A stretch of 64,000 nucleotides of DNA from Verticillium longisporum (Eukaryota > Ascomycota > Sordariomycetes > Glomerellales > Plectosphaerellaceae), in the NCBI GenBank assembly GCA_019188255.1, contig JAETXT010000016.1, forward strand, positions 1,054,001 to 1,118,000, given 5' to 3'. The notes under the pieces were generated by a model. It saw nothing but the letters and a program-made list of their open reading frames with translations, ran no database searches and was not told the DNA's origin. This document shows positions 1 to 12,537 of the stretch, one piece after another; position 1 is the first letter of the stretch, and every line of letters begins with the position of its first letter. Made by a program: the position numbers and the translations under genes.

Positions 1-662
1 CTTCCACCAATTGCTGCCGATGCAAATAGAACGGCTACTTCCGGGCTTGCAGATATGACCGGGCATGTACAACGCGGCATGTGAGCTGCCGAGGTGGAGT
101 CTGATGCGCATCATAGGCGGCGCGGCATTGTCCCGAGGCAATCTTCCTCCGCAGTGGGAGCCGCGTACAGACGTCTGATGGAGAAGGACTGGGTCTTGCC
201 TAGGCAAACATTGCTGCATCGCGACTCAACCAAGGCAAAAGACAAGGCAGTGTGGGTAGGTACGCCAGGATGGCACCATACTATGCCGACAGGACCCGAC
301 CGTAAGGTACTGGACGCTGGCCAATGAGTGCGTGCGATAAGCCAGGGCAACAAGTCAGCTAGCTGATACCAACCTTGTACGACGGGTACCACCCCTAACA
401 GGTCCCACGCTGCCCATAGCTCTGGAAGCCATGTCCGACGCCGGACAGCCAGACAAAAATTTCCTGGTGTAGAGCTGCATGACTGTTGAGCAGCGCGCGA
501 TCTAACATCCTCCCCTTTTTCGCAACACCACAGCTCGACACAACTACCACGACTCGGCATTCAGTCCCAGATTTAAAATAAGATTCTGGTGACCCGCAGA
601 TTGTACGAAAACATCGAACAAATCCGCCGATACCCCCCCCAAACCCTCGAACATCACGAAAT
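1..662. promoter_or_regulatory. Upstream region of the mitochondrial carrier gene
   Basis: This 662 bp stretch precedes the carrier start codon. The open frames in it lack family resemblance and have no plausible splice partners. A CT-rich tract around 508-520 and a C8 run near 632-640 resemble a fungal promoter or 5' leader. I see no other gene, RNA or repeat. Confidence 0.4.
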
Positions 663-1941
663 ATGTCTCCACCGTCAGTCTCGGGTCGTCAGAAGGAGTC
701 GAACCTGGCTAGGCTCCTTGGATCCGGTAACGTGGCAACACCCATCGGCCATCTGCCTACGGTCACTGACACGTATAAACTGCAGGGTCCGCCGGTATTG
801 CCGAGCTGGCCGTCTTCCATCCAGTGAGAACATGATCGAACGGAACACCACGACCCACACCTTCTGACACCAATTGCACCTAGGTCGACACCATTGCGAA
901 GCGTCTCATGAGCAACCAGACGAAGGTGCGATTCATATAGCCACCTGTTGCGTTTCTTCGCGCTCTGACAATGAAGCAGATTACGAATGCCGCCGAATTG
1001 AACAAGGTTGTCTTCAAGGACACTGCGAACGCGACAGCTGGCCGCAAGTTCTTCTCCTTGTTCCCCGGCCTGGGCTATGCTGCTGGCTACAAGGTCCTCC
1101 AGAGGATATACAAGTACGGCGGCCAGCCCATCGCGCGCGATTACCTGGACGCCCACTATGGCCGTGATTTTGAGCAAGCCTTTGGCAAGAAGACGGGCAA
1201 GGCCGTGATGCACTCAACGGCAGGCAGGTGAGATTATCCGTGTTTTGCGGGATGGTGATGAACGACCTCGGCTAACTGGGCTCGACAGCTTGATCGGTAT
1301 CGGTGAGATTGTTCTTCTGCCGCTGGATGTTCTCAAGATCAAGAGGCAGACGAACCCCGAGGCTTTCCGCGGAAGGGGTGTGTTCAAGATTGTCGCCGAC
1401 GAGGGCTTTGGGCTGTACAGGGGCTGGGGCTGGACCGCGGCGCGTAACGCTCCCGGATCTTTCGCAGTACGTGGTTCTCTTTCGACGGCTTGTACTACGG
1501 ACACTGACAAGACGTTGCGCAGCTTTTCGGAGGTTCCGCTTTCGCCAAGGAGTTCATCTTCCACCTTGAGGATTACAACAAGGCCTCGTGGTTCCAGAAC
1601 TTTGTGGCGTCTAATGCTGGTGCCTCCGCATCCCTGGTCGTTTCTGCGCCGTTGGATGTCATCAAGACGAGGATTCAAAACCGCAACTTCGACAACCCCG
1701 AGGGTGGATTCAAGATTCTCAGCAAGATGGCCAGGAACGAAGGCCTGTCCAGTTTCTTCAAGGGCCTGGTTCCCAAGGTACGTTGTACAAGCACGGACGC
1801 GCCGCGCCTTACGCTGGTCAAACGAGCTGTGGCTAATTACAATTCGCCTCTTAGTTGTTGATGACCGGCCCGAAGCTCGTCTTCTCGTTCTGGCTGGCTC
1901 AGACGCTGATCCCTGCCTTCGACGGCATGCTGCCTAAATGA
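663..1941 (+). CDS. ggc1: Mitochondrial GTP/GDP carrier (Ggc1/Yhm1 type)
   Basis: Mitochondrial carrier family protein expected to exchange GTP for GDP across the inner membrane, as yeast Ggc1 does. I join seven exons: 663-726, 786-823, 884-925, 980-1227, 1289-1466, 1523-1777 and 1855-1941 (303 aa, the normal size for the family). All three carrier signatures are visible: HPVDTIAKR near residues 33-41, LPLDVLKIKR near 141-150 and APLDVIKTR near 232-240. The stretch LIGIGEIVLLPLDVLKIKRQ and the C-terminal FSFWLAQTLIPAFDGM are hallmarks of the Ggc1 branch rather than of ADP/ATP carriers. All junctions are GT-AG and keep frame. The start gives the usual N-terminus ahead of SNLARLLGSGSAGIAELAVF. 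Substrate is inferred from family resemblance. The gene is intact and free of frame breaks. Confidence 0.93.
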
Positions 1942-2956
1942 TCTACCGGTGTCGGTGGTTAGGACGACCCGCCAACGCATCGAGGCGGTTTTGAACTGCG
2001 GTCCACGATTGACTTTGCCATGACCGCTGACGCTGGCTACAGATCGTGGTGATGCTGAAGGGCGCAACCTGGAACGCTTTGATAGAGTGCATGCTTCATT
2101 GCATGGCGTACCTCGATGTATAACAGAAATGAAATTTTAATTGAAGATCTTTTGAAACACCCCACGGGAGTGTTCGGCTGGACAGTCTTCTGCACAGGTA
2201 CCTACCCAGGTCATCCGTCAGTGGCCCTATGTCATGATTGTTGGCGGCGTCGAAGGGAACTTTGGCAGCTGTGACATGACCGAGCCAATAGAGACAGAGC
2301 CAGCTATCTACCTATGGGCCTGGGTTCGGTACATGCACAGTCGAGGCCCAACTGTTTTGATCCACGAAACTTGGCGAGGCGGTTAAGGTACCGACGGCAA
2401 TCTGAGGTACCTCTAGTGAGGTACCTGGGTAGTAGCTCAGCTTTGGTGGTCCCGACCCAGTCCGGGGCCTTATTGGGTGCACGTAGGCAAGTGACGTGCC
2501 AGCTTCCGCCGAGCACGAGCCCCGACGCTGTCGTTGCTGTAGCAACATGACAGCAACACAAGGGCCTCGGGCGCGTCACCAACCCCATTGACAGAGCAAG
2601 GCAGGGGTGCCAGCTATCCAACCAGGTAGGGATCCCCTCCACGACGAGCTCGCATATCAATAAACGAACCTCCAAGTCCACCTCGTCCGAGCTTTCCATG
2701 TTGGTATACAATCGACAACACCAAGCTGGTCGCCAGGCCGAACACAGCCCTTGTTACTATTTCTCTCTCGCCTGATTATATTGCGCTTTGCATCATTCGA
2801 GGTCTGCCAAAGACTACAAGCCAGGAGCTTGCGTATCAACGCACCACCCTTCTTTTGGGGAAGAAAAAAAAACGATCGAGAGGGAACATTCCAAGCATCC
2901 GCGACATCCTCTCCAGAGACCCTCAACATTCCAACTCAATCAGGACCACTGCCGGA
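1942..2956. other. Intergenic region, with TAGGTACC motifs
   Basis: About 1 kb between two genes on the same strand. It holds the 3' end of the carrier transcript and the promoter and leader of the coiled-coil gene. Copies of GGTACCT-type palindromic words occur near 2196-2210, 2387-2392, 2405-2412 and 2419-2426. No supported gene is seen; the ORFs here are low complexity or antisense. Confidence 0.4.
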
Positions 2957-5900
2957 ATGCCGCTCATGGACCGTGACCCCTCTTGGGAGGGAGAAGGCCA
3001 TCTCAGGCATCAGCACTCGGCATCGTCTGATCATGGTCGAGCACTCATTCCCATGTACGTGCGAGCTCGTCATAGTTTCTTACTAAACACCATGTTTTCG
3101 TGCGCTTCGGCAGAATGACTTGGTCCAAGCTAATCCGCCAAAGGTGGGATAGCTCTGATCCCGAACGCGCGCCTCCACCACTTCCACTCAATCCTCAGTC
3201 ACCCAGCATCTCGCCACGCAAGGGCACGTCGAGCGCAATACAGTCTGCTCACGCTACACTCGCCGAAAGGGCCCGCGAGAGCAGCGGCATGCCTAGCCCT
3301 TTGACGAAGCGCACAAACGATAGTTCTCCGGACAAGTCTCTTGTCAGAGGTCCTCAACACCGACGAATGCAATCGCTTCACACCGGCACCGTCCGCGACA
3401 TCAGCCTCTTGCTCGAAAACGGGCCCCAGCCTGCGCCTTCCTCTCCCACGAAACCTGCCGAGAAGAACTTGCGGCCGTCAACCCCTTCCAGGGCACCACA
3501 CAGCTTCTCAGAGTCGGTCCTATCGGACAAGGAGAACCACGCCATCGTCACCTCTCCAACGCCGGGGCCGAGCCTTACGCCGATCGTCCGTCCGACGGCC
3601 CGTAGAACACACCAAAGCATACTCGGAGAAAACACGCCGCCACAGTCCGCAACCATGCTGGCCCTTCAACACGTGCCCTCTCCGGCCCCGAAGGAGGCCG
3701 AATCACCTCTCCAGAATGCCAATCCCGCACCCACATCGACGGCCCTCGTGCGTGCTCCGCTGAACTTCGATGGGCTTTCCAATCAGATCTTGAGCCTTAC
3801 CAACATAGCGACTGCGCTTCAGAGGGACATGGCGCAACTGAGCCGTCGCAGCCGGGACAACGCGACTGATCTCTCCACTCTCAAAGAAGCCACGACGGCC
3901 CGGGACGAAGATATCCGTAAAAGCATCCGCGAAATGATCACCAATCTCAACGAGGTCAATTCCCGACCACTCTCGCGCGGCCCTTACGGTTCAGGGTTGT
4001 ATCTCGACAACAAACCACACTACGGTTCAGTATCGAAGTCTACCAGGCCCTTCTCCCTCCCCAGGATCCCGTCTCCCACCAGCTTCTCAGCGTCCTTGGA
4101 CCGCGATTCCGTCAGCACACCATCGCTGTGCTCTCAGGATGCATCCGGCTCAGTCGCCATCCTCGAAAGGGTCATGCGGGATATGGGCACCAAAGAAGGG
4201 CAGGACTTGCTATTGAGTCGTCTGTCCGAGGTTGCTGACAGGCTGGCTGGTGTGGCCCCAGCAGCAAAGGTTGAAGAACTACTCAACCTCGCCAAGAAGA
4301 GTTCACAACACGCCATTGTACGCGGACAGGACAATATTTCTCCAAACCGCAATCCAAATTACGCCGACAAGAGGTCTGCCAATCTGGAGGGCGGATTCGA
4401 TGATAACTCGCCCGGCCCGGTAGCGCAAAGAATGGCAGCTCTTGCCCGTGATGACAACCGGCATAACTCCTCTGCCCTGACCGTCAAAGCCAGTGAACCC
4501 CTGAATGACGACTTTGTCAAGGTCATCCGCGGTGTCAAGGACAGTATTGCTCAAAGCGGTGGTCTCACGGCCGAGGTCAAGGCCCTCGTCCGAGAGCTCC
4601 GAGGTGAAGTTCTCGGCATGGGCCGCGAAATCGGCCGGAGACTCGATGAGGTCAAGGACACGGGCAATGACACCGATGAAGTTGCCAGCAAGGAAGAGAT
4701 TGCTAAGATCGTCGCCGAGGGTCTCGACCAGATGAAGGAACAGATCAGTGAACTGGTCCGGGAACACCGACGATCGTCCACCGCATCGGCCGCGTCTCGT
4801 GCCAATGCGATCGACTACCAGGAAATCTACAACGCCATGCGAGCTGCTCTCCGTGACGCGAAAGCCGCCGGGCCGGAAACTCCAGACCTCAGCCGAGAAG
4901 ACGTTGTTGCAGCCGTCAGGCTAGCTTGGGAAGATTACAAGCCGCAGGTTGAAGCCGAGGAACTGTCATTCGGTAGGGAAGATGTCCTTGAATACCTCAA
5001 AGAAGGACTTCAGGACTACGTGGCGCAAGACGACAGGAATCCTGGCGCCACTAGAGATGAGGTCTTCCAGGCAGTGGTTGAAGGTCTGAAGCATTTCGTG
5101 CCACCAAGAATGGACTCTGCAGCGGCACTATCACGCGATGAGATTCTTGACGCCGTACGAGAATGCTTGGAGGAATTCGAATTCCCTGTCGCACCATCAG
5201 CCATGAACGCAGAGCTCTCTCGTGACGACATGGTTCACGCAGTCCAGGAGGGTTTGCGAGGGTTCGATTTTCCTCAACCCACCTCGCTCCTTGCACCACC
5301 ACGCGACGACAACGACATCAGTTCGCGCCTTCAGGAGTTGATGGACTATCTACGCCAGGAGTTTAGCGCAGTCTCTGAAGAAGCCAAACAGAATGTTGCC
5401 GCCAATGGGCGGGACACAGAGCAGGTGCTCGACGCGACCAAGGACGGCCTTGAGAGGCTCCGCAACGACATGGAAGAGCTGATGAGCCATATCAACCTCG
5501 AGCGTGGCACGAGCGTGGAACAAGAAGAACTCATGGAAACTCTGGCTGAGGCATTGGACGGTCTACGAGACGAAACGGCTTCCCTGGTCCAAAAGGCCAC
5601 AGAGGACTCCAGACTCATGATGGAGTCTCACTTGGACTCACTACGCGACACAGTTCACTCATCCATGGTGCCAGTCAGTCCTCAGAACAACAATGCAGAT
5701 GTCCTCGAAGCAGTCAAAATCGGCCTCGACAGCGTGCGAGCCGAGATGCATCGCCCTTTCGCTGGCCATGCCGAGATCCTGGATGCTCTCCACGAAGGCT
5801 TGGCAGACCTACGCTCCAGCATTGATAAAGTCGGCGACCGACCGGTGGATCTCACGGCCAACGATGAGATCCTAGATGCTCTGAAAGCAGGCCTGGATGG

Positions 5901-8763
5901 TGTCCGGTCGGAAATCGACGCGCTGCGTCAGCATACGCAAGAGGATAAGGCTGTCACCACCATGAACGACAACGCCGTCGTGCCTGCCGCTCCCGCTGAC
6001 GCGCTGCGACACGATGATATCAAAAACCTCGAGGTCCTTATCACGCAGCTTCGCATCAAGGTGGAGGCGATGAATGTGGAAACCTTTGAGAAACCGCCAC
6101 GGGAGACGAGCGCAGGGGAGGACTTCTCTCGCCTCGAAGACATGCTTCGCGGTGTTCAGGAGTCAGTCTCGGGAATCGCTCAGGAAAGAGAGGCGCCCGC
6201 CAAACCCGCGAGCACCGACAGTGCATCCAGGGAGGACGTGGAAGCAATCGAGACAATCCTGCGCAATACAAAGGCCAAACTCGACGATCTCATGGACGGC
6301 GAGCAGGCTATCCGTAAAGAGCATCTTGATAGTGTTGAGGCCTTGGTGGTTGATACCCGCGAGGCAGTCAGCAATGCCGCAGCACGGATCGAAGGACTGC
6401 CAAGCAAGGACGACATGCTGACACTCGAGGCTTTGGTTGCACAAATTGCCAACGGGCTCGAGGAGACGAAGGAACAGGCCACAAAGGGGCTGGCCGACCC
6501 AGAAAGAGTCACCAAGAGTGACGTTGATGCTGTCGGAGCTGCGTGTCTGGACATCAAGACTGTTTTTGAGCAGATGATCAAAACGGACATGGCTGCCCTC
6601 GCTTCAGGCGAAGACATACAGATCATCAGCACCACCCTCGAAGATCTGAAAACCCGCGTTGAGTCGAGCGGTGACCTGCACACAGCAGCGCTTGAAGAGC
6701 GACAAGCCGAGATCGTAGGGGTAGGCGAGCGAGTCTCCGATGTCAAGACTCTACTGGAGGAATTCCAAACCTTGGCCAAGGGCAAGCTGGAGGATGGAGC
6801 CACTGGCATCGAAGCCCTAGGAAAATTGCTCGAGGGTGTCTCGGAAACGGTCGAGCTTAATGCCGGCGTCGGTCAGGAACTGAAAGAGCTCTCTGATATC
6901 ATGAAAGCCGAGTTCGAGGAATCTAAGGCAGGCGTCGTCGGTGCCAAACTCGACACTGACGAGAAGTTCAGCGAGATCACCGAGAAGCTGGGCGCTAAGA
7001 TCGATGAGAAGATCGCCGAGCTCATGCTCAAGTATGACGAGTTCCAGACTTCATCCGACGAGCGGGCCAAGGCAGGAGAGGCTCGTGACGCAGAAACCGA
7101 CGCAGCATTGCTGAGCACAAAGAACGTCGCCGAAGAGCTGAAGACCCTTATCGACACCCTTGGTTCCGCTGTCACTGACTCCCTTGAAAAGATGGAAGAG
7201 GCCTCGAGAACAGTCTTCAGCAAAGTGGAGGAGCTCGCCAATAAGACCGAAGTAAATGACTCCAACGACAAGACCGAGCACCAACAGACTCGGGATCAAA
7301 TCACAGAGGCCATCGCCTCTGTTGGCGCATTGCAAGGGCAAGTTGGCGACTTCCAGCCCCAGATTCTCCAGGCTGTCAAGGATGTCCTGGTCATTGTCGA
7401 CCAGCACTATGAGCACTCTAAGTCATCGGCAACCGACCTTCACAGCAGGCTCGAAGTCGCAAAAGCAGAGCCCGGGCCAGCTCTCTTGCCTCCCATCGAG
7501 AAGTACGACGACACAGTCGTGCACGAGAAGCTTGACCGGCTTGTGTCCAGCACGGAGAAATACGATGACACAGCTGTGCAGGAGAAGCTCGACAAGCTCG
7601 TTGAAAGCACCGAGAAGTACGATGATGCTGTCATGCAAGAGAAGCTGGACCGATTGGTCAACCACACCGAGGAGGCGGACAAGGCTTTTTCTCAACTGCA
7701 GACGCTGGAGCAGGTTCATCAACAAGTCATGGCTACAGCCGCCGAAATCTCGTCGTTCCTCGCAAACCAGGCGAAAGAAGTCGCCGAGGCCAACGATGCC
7801 AAAGAAAAGTCCTTGCAAGAGACGACGCTTGCTCTGGAGCGGCAGCTCGTCCACAAGGAACAGGTTGACCAGAATCTTGCGTCCCTTCGACAGGAGGAAG
7901 ATCTCCTGGAGGACTCGATCAAAAGTCTTCGAATGGAACAGGACGCAATGAACAAGCAGAAGACGAGGTTGACAGCCGATGTCTCGTCGCTCGAGATGGC
8001 ATTGCGCATCCGTCGCGAAGAGCTGCACGAGATGGAGAACCGAGCCGAGGGATTGGAGCGCAGGATTCTCGAGGGCGTCATGGATCACTCTCGCGTTCTT
8101 CTCATGTCCAAGGCTGCGAAAGGTCAGGAGATGATGAACCGCAAGCGTGTCAAGGTGCCAAAGACATCGTCACGTGCGCCGGCGGAAACGACCCAGCAAC
8201 CGCGCGCTTCTCCTGCTGTCAATCTTGCTCTCTCTGCGAAGCGCAACCTGGCGCCTCCGGGAGTGAACAGCCCGGGCCGCCGCATTTTGTCTCTCAGCCA
8301 GATCAACAACAATGTGCAAAGTGGAGGTGTTGCTCGAAGCCAAAGCGTACGGACCCCAGCCGCGGCAGGCCGTTCCCTCCGCAAGAGCAGCTGGGGTGGT
8401 GGATTCGACAAAGACCGCGGTGCCCAGAATAAGGAAAACATCTCGGTGCGGGAGGTGGATGAAGACTCTGATCTGCCTTCCTTCGACACACCAAGTGGCT
8501 CGCGGCGGTCCGTTGGTCAGTCTGCTGCTGGCGATGATGCCAGTGAGACGGAAACTCTTCGGCGGACTAGTCAGGGCACAACCATTTTCACCGAGAGCGT
8601 GACGGACAGCATGGTCGGAGAGGACGACAACAGCACAAGACTGGATTATTCAGATGATGATCTGCAAAGCCAATGGACGGAGAGTGCTGTCGGGTCCGAC
8701 CTTGATGCGAGAGCTGCTGGAGGCAACGAAGTCATGTTGTACGAGGACGGACTCGGGGCATGA
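2957..8763 (+). CDS. Giant repetitive coiled-coil protein, function unknown
   Basis: Exons 2957-3054 and 3114-8763 encode about 1915 aa. The intron has a GTACGT donor and a TACTAAAC branch site. The N-terminal ~300 residues are Ser/Pro-rich and disordered with basic patches. From about residue 570 to 960 a degenerate unit of the form S-R-D-E-(I/V)-L-x-A-V-x-E-G-L recurs, for example SRDEILDAVRECLEEF and LSRDDMVHAVQEGLRGF, with related NDEILDALKAGLDGV units further on. Long acidic coiled coil follows to about residue 1690. Three exact-length 19-residue repeats beginning EKYDD lie at 7498-7668. The tail is disordered and Ser-rich. No catalytic, membrane or PH domain is visible, which argues against a Num1/ApsA-type cortical anchor. 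Database labels such as 'chromosome segregation ATPase-like' would rest on coiled coil alone. An in-frame ATG at 2855 would add 34 residues and cannot be excluded. Confidence 0.85.
7498..7668 (+). repeat. Three tandem 57 bp coding repeats (19 aa each)
   Basis: Units start at 7498, 7555 and 7612 and each begin with EKYDD and contain EKLD(R/K)LV. They sit in the coiled-coil gene, keep frame and differ at only a few residues, which suggests a fairly recent in-frame duplication within a longer helical array. Confidence 0.9.
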
Positions 8764-9014
8764 TGAACTGGGGCAAGTTCAAGGTTCGTCACCAAGAGCT
8801 CGAGGGTGTTTCCACGGTGGGCGAGGCAGACATTGGGATAAGTTTGGGTCTTCGTGCAGCAAGGGATAACGGATATTGGGGTAGTTTGTCTTCCTGTACC
8901 CACGTTTTTGATCAATATTTGTAGCGGTAACGACAGTAATGACAATCGTCCTAGTATTACATTTAGAGTGGAGCACTATGGCCAGGTTGGAGATTTACAA
9001 GTGACTTTCCTTCT

Positions 9015-10517
9015 TCATCCGCGGCGGTGCGACGTGATGACGGTCTTGCCGTCCATCCACGGCCTCAAACATTCGGGAATATGAACCGTCTTTTCTTCTT
9101 CGTTCCACCCGTTCTCCAAAAGTGCGGCCAGCACCCTTGGCACTGCAAGAGCCGTCCCGTTGACAGTCCAAGGGAACGTCAATTGGCCGTCTATCCGGGC
9201 ACGGGTGGCTAACCTCCTCGTCTGGTAGTCGGTACAGATGCTAGCAGACGTCACCTCACCCCAACCACCTTGCTGCTCCTGGCGCGAGGGGAAGAAGGCC
9301 TCGATGTCAATTTTACGAAACGCGGAAGCGCCGAGTTCAGTGGTGGGCATCTCCAGGACGCGGCAGCTGAGGCCGAGAGATTCCAGCAGCTCCGTCTGCA
9401 TGTCCAGCATCTCGTCGAAAACTTCAGTTGTGTCGTCGAGGTTAGGTGGCGTCCAGGCAAACAGCTCCACCTTGGTGAACTCGTGCACTCTGTACAAGCC
9501 TTTGGTGCTCGCACCACGGGCACCCGCCTCGGCGCGATAGCATCGCGAAACGGCAACACGCTTGGTGGGAAGATCAGACTCGCTCAAGGTCGAATTGGCT
9601 TTCATCCCTGCGAGAGGAATCTCGGACGTGCCCGCGAGCACAAGCTCAGGCTTGTCGCGTTCAACATCCTCGGCCGGGCGTGCGATGGAATAGATTTGCT
9701 GCTCATCGTTCTGGTCGCGAGGCTGGTAGCCGCATGCATTGGCGATGTGACTGTACACCATGGAAGGGGGGGCGACCTGGCGCCAGCCGTGGCGGACGGC
9801 TACTGCCAGCGCGTACTGTACGAGGGCCTGTTCGAGCTGGGCGGCTTCGTCCAAGAGGTAGTAGAACCCCCAGCCTGACGTGCTGCCGGCGCTGGCAAAG
9901 TCGAGAATGCCCAGCTCCGCACCAATGTGGACGTGGGAGCGCCAAACTCGGTCCGATGAGGAGGCCTTCTCGAGGTGCTGCTCGTTGATCTGGCTGAGAA
10001 GCGTAGGCTCTTCGCCAACAGGAGACTCGGGGCTTGAGAGGTTCGGAACTGTCGAAGCAAGCGTCTGCATCTCCTCGACCAGCCGTGCCTCTAGCTTTTC
10101 AACGCCAGAAAGCTCCTTCTTCAGCCTGCGCGCCTCTTCGAGTAGTTGGTCCTTTGCGAGCGAGGAGATATCATCGGCAGTGCCTTCAGCATCGCTCACC
10201 GTGGGGTTCGCGATGCATCGTCGAACTTGGTTGGATCGCTCCCTCAACGAACGTGATGAGCGCTGATGATCCTGCCATTGCTTGAATATTGCTGCGATGC
10301 GTGCCGGATTTTCACTGTGAGCTCCGTAGTTCCTGTTGCGACAGTTTTCTGCGTGGAGGTCTGCATTCTCTCGTATGTGTTTGATGTCAAGCGTTGGCTT
10401 GGGCGCTATTGATGGCCGTTTCATGTCTGCGAATGAGCGACGGAATTTGCCATAGGAGACTCCTCTCGTCCTCCCTAGTCCGGCAGAAGCGCATCCCACT
10501 CGCGCAAATGAAAGCAT
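9015..10517 (-). CDS. dia4: Mitochondrial seryl-tRNA synthetase
   Basis: Class II aminoacyl-tRNA synthetase that charges mitochondrial tRNA-Ser with serine. The frame runs as one exon, 500 aa from the ATG at 10517. I prefer this over an in-frame start 42 codons upstream because MLSFARVGCASAGLGRTRG is a good arginine-rich mitochondrial presequence. The antiparallel coiled-coil tRNA-binding arm occupies roughly residues 55-160. In the catalytic core I see the serine-binding stretch LAGTSEIPLAGM, motif 2 (RCYRAEAGARG, then VHEFTKVELF) and motif 3 (NGTALAVPRVLAALLENG). Mitochondrial rather than cytosolic identity rests on the presequence and the divergent core. A run of seven C on the coding strand (9766-9772 on +) is in frame, a useful control for the frame breaks elsewhere. 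It lies downstream of arp10 on the same strand, 215 bp away. Confidence 0.93.
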   Translation of the reverse strand: MLSFARVGCASAGLGRTRGVSYGKFRRSFADMKRPSIAPKPTLDIKHIRENADLHAENCRNRNYGAHSENPARIAAIFKQWQDHQRSSRSLRERSNQVRRCIANPTVSDAEGTADDISSLAKDQLLEEARRLKKELSGVEKLEARLVEEMQTLASTVPNLSSPESPVGEEPTLLSQINEQHLEKASSSDRVWRSHVHIGAELGILDFASAGSTSGWGFYYLLDEAAQLEQALVQYALAVAVRHGWRQVAPPSMVYSHIANACGYQPRDQNDEQQIYSIARPAEDVERDKPELVLAGTSEIPLAGMKANSTLSESDLPTKRVAVSRCYRAEAGARGASTKGLYRVHEFTKVELFAWTPPNLDDTTEVFDEMLDMQTELLESLGLSCRVLEMPTTELGASAFRKIDIEAFFPSRQEQQGGWGEVTSASICTDYQTRRLATRARIDGQLTFPWTVNGTALAVPRVLAALLENGWNEEEKTVHIPECLRPWMDGKTVITSHRRG

Positions 10518-10732
10518 TGTCGTTGTTGTAGGCACCTGGGCAGGACCCTCGATACCCGGCGTGGAAATGTAGACTACTATTGCATGAGTGATCGTAAGTT
10601 CGTGGCATGCATGGACTGACTTAATCGAGAAGTCCATGTCCACGTTCAGAAAGGGATACCTCGATAAGTAGGGTAAGGAGGTTTATCAGTAACGGGGGTT
10701 CTCAACTAGTGGTGTTTATTTTACTACCGCAT

Positions 10733-12537
10733 CTACACAGCTCCCCAAGCTCCCAGGGTCCAGCTTGCCGAGCCTCCCACCGAGGCACCGCGCATGAGCC
10801 CAGGTCCAAGGCTCTGCCGTTGTTGCGCTTTCACGTCAACCTCCCCAGGGCGAGCGGCCCCAGCTACACCTTGCTGCAGCCACGCTTCACGGTCAATGCT
10901 CGCGACCGCCATTGCCTTAAGGTGCGCAATCATACTGGCCCCAGCCCAAGGTCCTAACGTTTCCAGCACTCGAACGCTGCCCTGTAGGTTTTCGAGAGGG
11001 ATTTCAGTTCGCTGCAGGAGCTGTCGTACGCTGTCGTGCTCCGGGGCTGCGTTGGCAGCGTCATGCCAGACGTCATCCTTTTGCCCGTCTTCTCCCACCG
11101 CCGCTGCTTGTGAATGCGCACGGCTCCGGCTTTTACTACGCTTCGCTCTAGCCTTGACTTGTTGTGCACCATCGCCGTGAACTGGATCCCAGCCCCAAAG
11201 GCCTACTAGACGAGACAGTTCATCCGACAGTCGCTTGCAAAGACCTGGAATGTTGGAACACCCGCCTGTGAAGATGATGCGCGACATACTGACCGCACGC
11301 GCATCGATAGGCAGCGATAACATGTGGCGATAGATAAGTAAGGGAATAGGCAGTTCGTCGTCATCAAAGCTGCTCGGCGTGTAATGAGGGGCCACAAACG
11401 TATTTTCGCAAGGCTCTGATAGGCGTTGGAATGGGAGCTCGATGATTTCAGGGGGCGAACAAGACGACATGCCTAGATGCATATTTCTGACCGTCTGGTG
11501 CTGTCTGGGTTCGTCTTGGGCCAAAGAGGTGGATTCGTCCCGTTCTTCCACAGTTGCCAGTCCTGGCTCATCCTCAGGAGCCGCGGCGCGGTCAAGCTGC
11601 TGACACCACGTCATGCGACAGGCAATATCCTCGCACTCGTCGAAACTGAAGACACGATTTGAGCGCTGAACTCTATCTGCATCCGAGGTTTCAAGCTGCG
11701 TCGGCGGTTTCTTGCGCGCAGAGGCTAAAAGGTCATGCACTTCGTGTACAAGCGTCTTGCCGCTCCTTGTGCTCCTCGTATGGCGGATCTCTCGGTATTC
11801 GTAGACGCTCGATACAACCGTCTCGGCCCAGCCCAAATTCACAACAATTGCGGACCGAACTCCAGCGCCAACAGCAGCGGTGAGAGGACATGACAAAATC
11901 GACACCAGTGGTGTTTGAAAGCGATAGAATAGGGTATCGAGAATGGTTGAAACTAACGGCAAAGGCAGCGCTGGAGGTAGAACGAGGAAGACACGGCGGG
12001 GTCGGGAATCGATTAGGAGGTTTCTATAGCCATGTTAAACACTGGGTGGACTCGACGATTGTGTCAATGGTGAGGATCTACCTACTTCGTAAATGCATCA
12101 CGCAAGACGCGGTCCAGTTTGTCTCCCACGAGACCCAGGTCTAAGCATCGTAGATCGGACGTCCATAGTTCGTGAAGATGGCCCCATTCAATAGATGGAA
12201 GTTCTGTATTCGGAGGCACGGACGACGGCGCGGTTGATGACCGTGGAAGCCATGATGTAAAATCACCAACGCGGCGTTGTTGTACCGGACCTGCAGAGAC
12301 TATGGCTTTAGGAATCGAGTCTCCTGCGAACCCAATGCGGACGAAACGCGTCCCTATCTCGACCACGATTGTCTCCTCTTCAGCGCGGAGTGTGGAAGGC
12401 GACCCAAAGGCAGACGTCGTGCCACGCAGCGGAGTGTGTGGGCTGGGCGGACCAGCCTGCGGACCAGCACCAGAGCGTATATTGGAGATGGAGCGGTGCG
12501 CAAGACCAGGTGTCGCCGATTGTGCTGAGGTCGACAT
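10733..12537 (-). CDS. arp10: Actin-related protein Arp10 (dynactin pointed-end subunit, RO-7)
   Basis: Divergent actin-fold protein of the Arp10/Arp11 group, which caps the Arp1 filament of dynactin and supports dynein transport; the Neurospora homologue is RO-7. Two exons, 12086-12537 and 10733-12023, give 580 aa. The intron uses GTAGGT and ATAG and joins TTTACGAA to A-AAC in frame. The actin-like N-terminal strand appears as ETIVVEIGTRFVRIGFAGDS, preceded by a disordered Pro/Ser-rich leader of about 60 residues. A second nucleotide-fold segment is SAIVVNLGWAETVVSSVYEY, and RIIFTGGCSNIPGLCKRL matches the adenosine-loop strand of actins. A large acidic insertion separates the halves. The start is the first ATG; further upstream only a TTG is available. 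It is divergent from yen1, with a 381 bp shared upstream region. Confidence 0.85.

Noticed and set aside
3199..8945. Many antisense and alternative-frame ORFs of 60-230 codons over the coiled-coil gene
   Set aside because: They mirror the GC-rich codon pattern of the real frame, are Ser/Arg/Leu-biased and have no family features.
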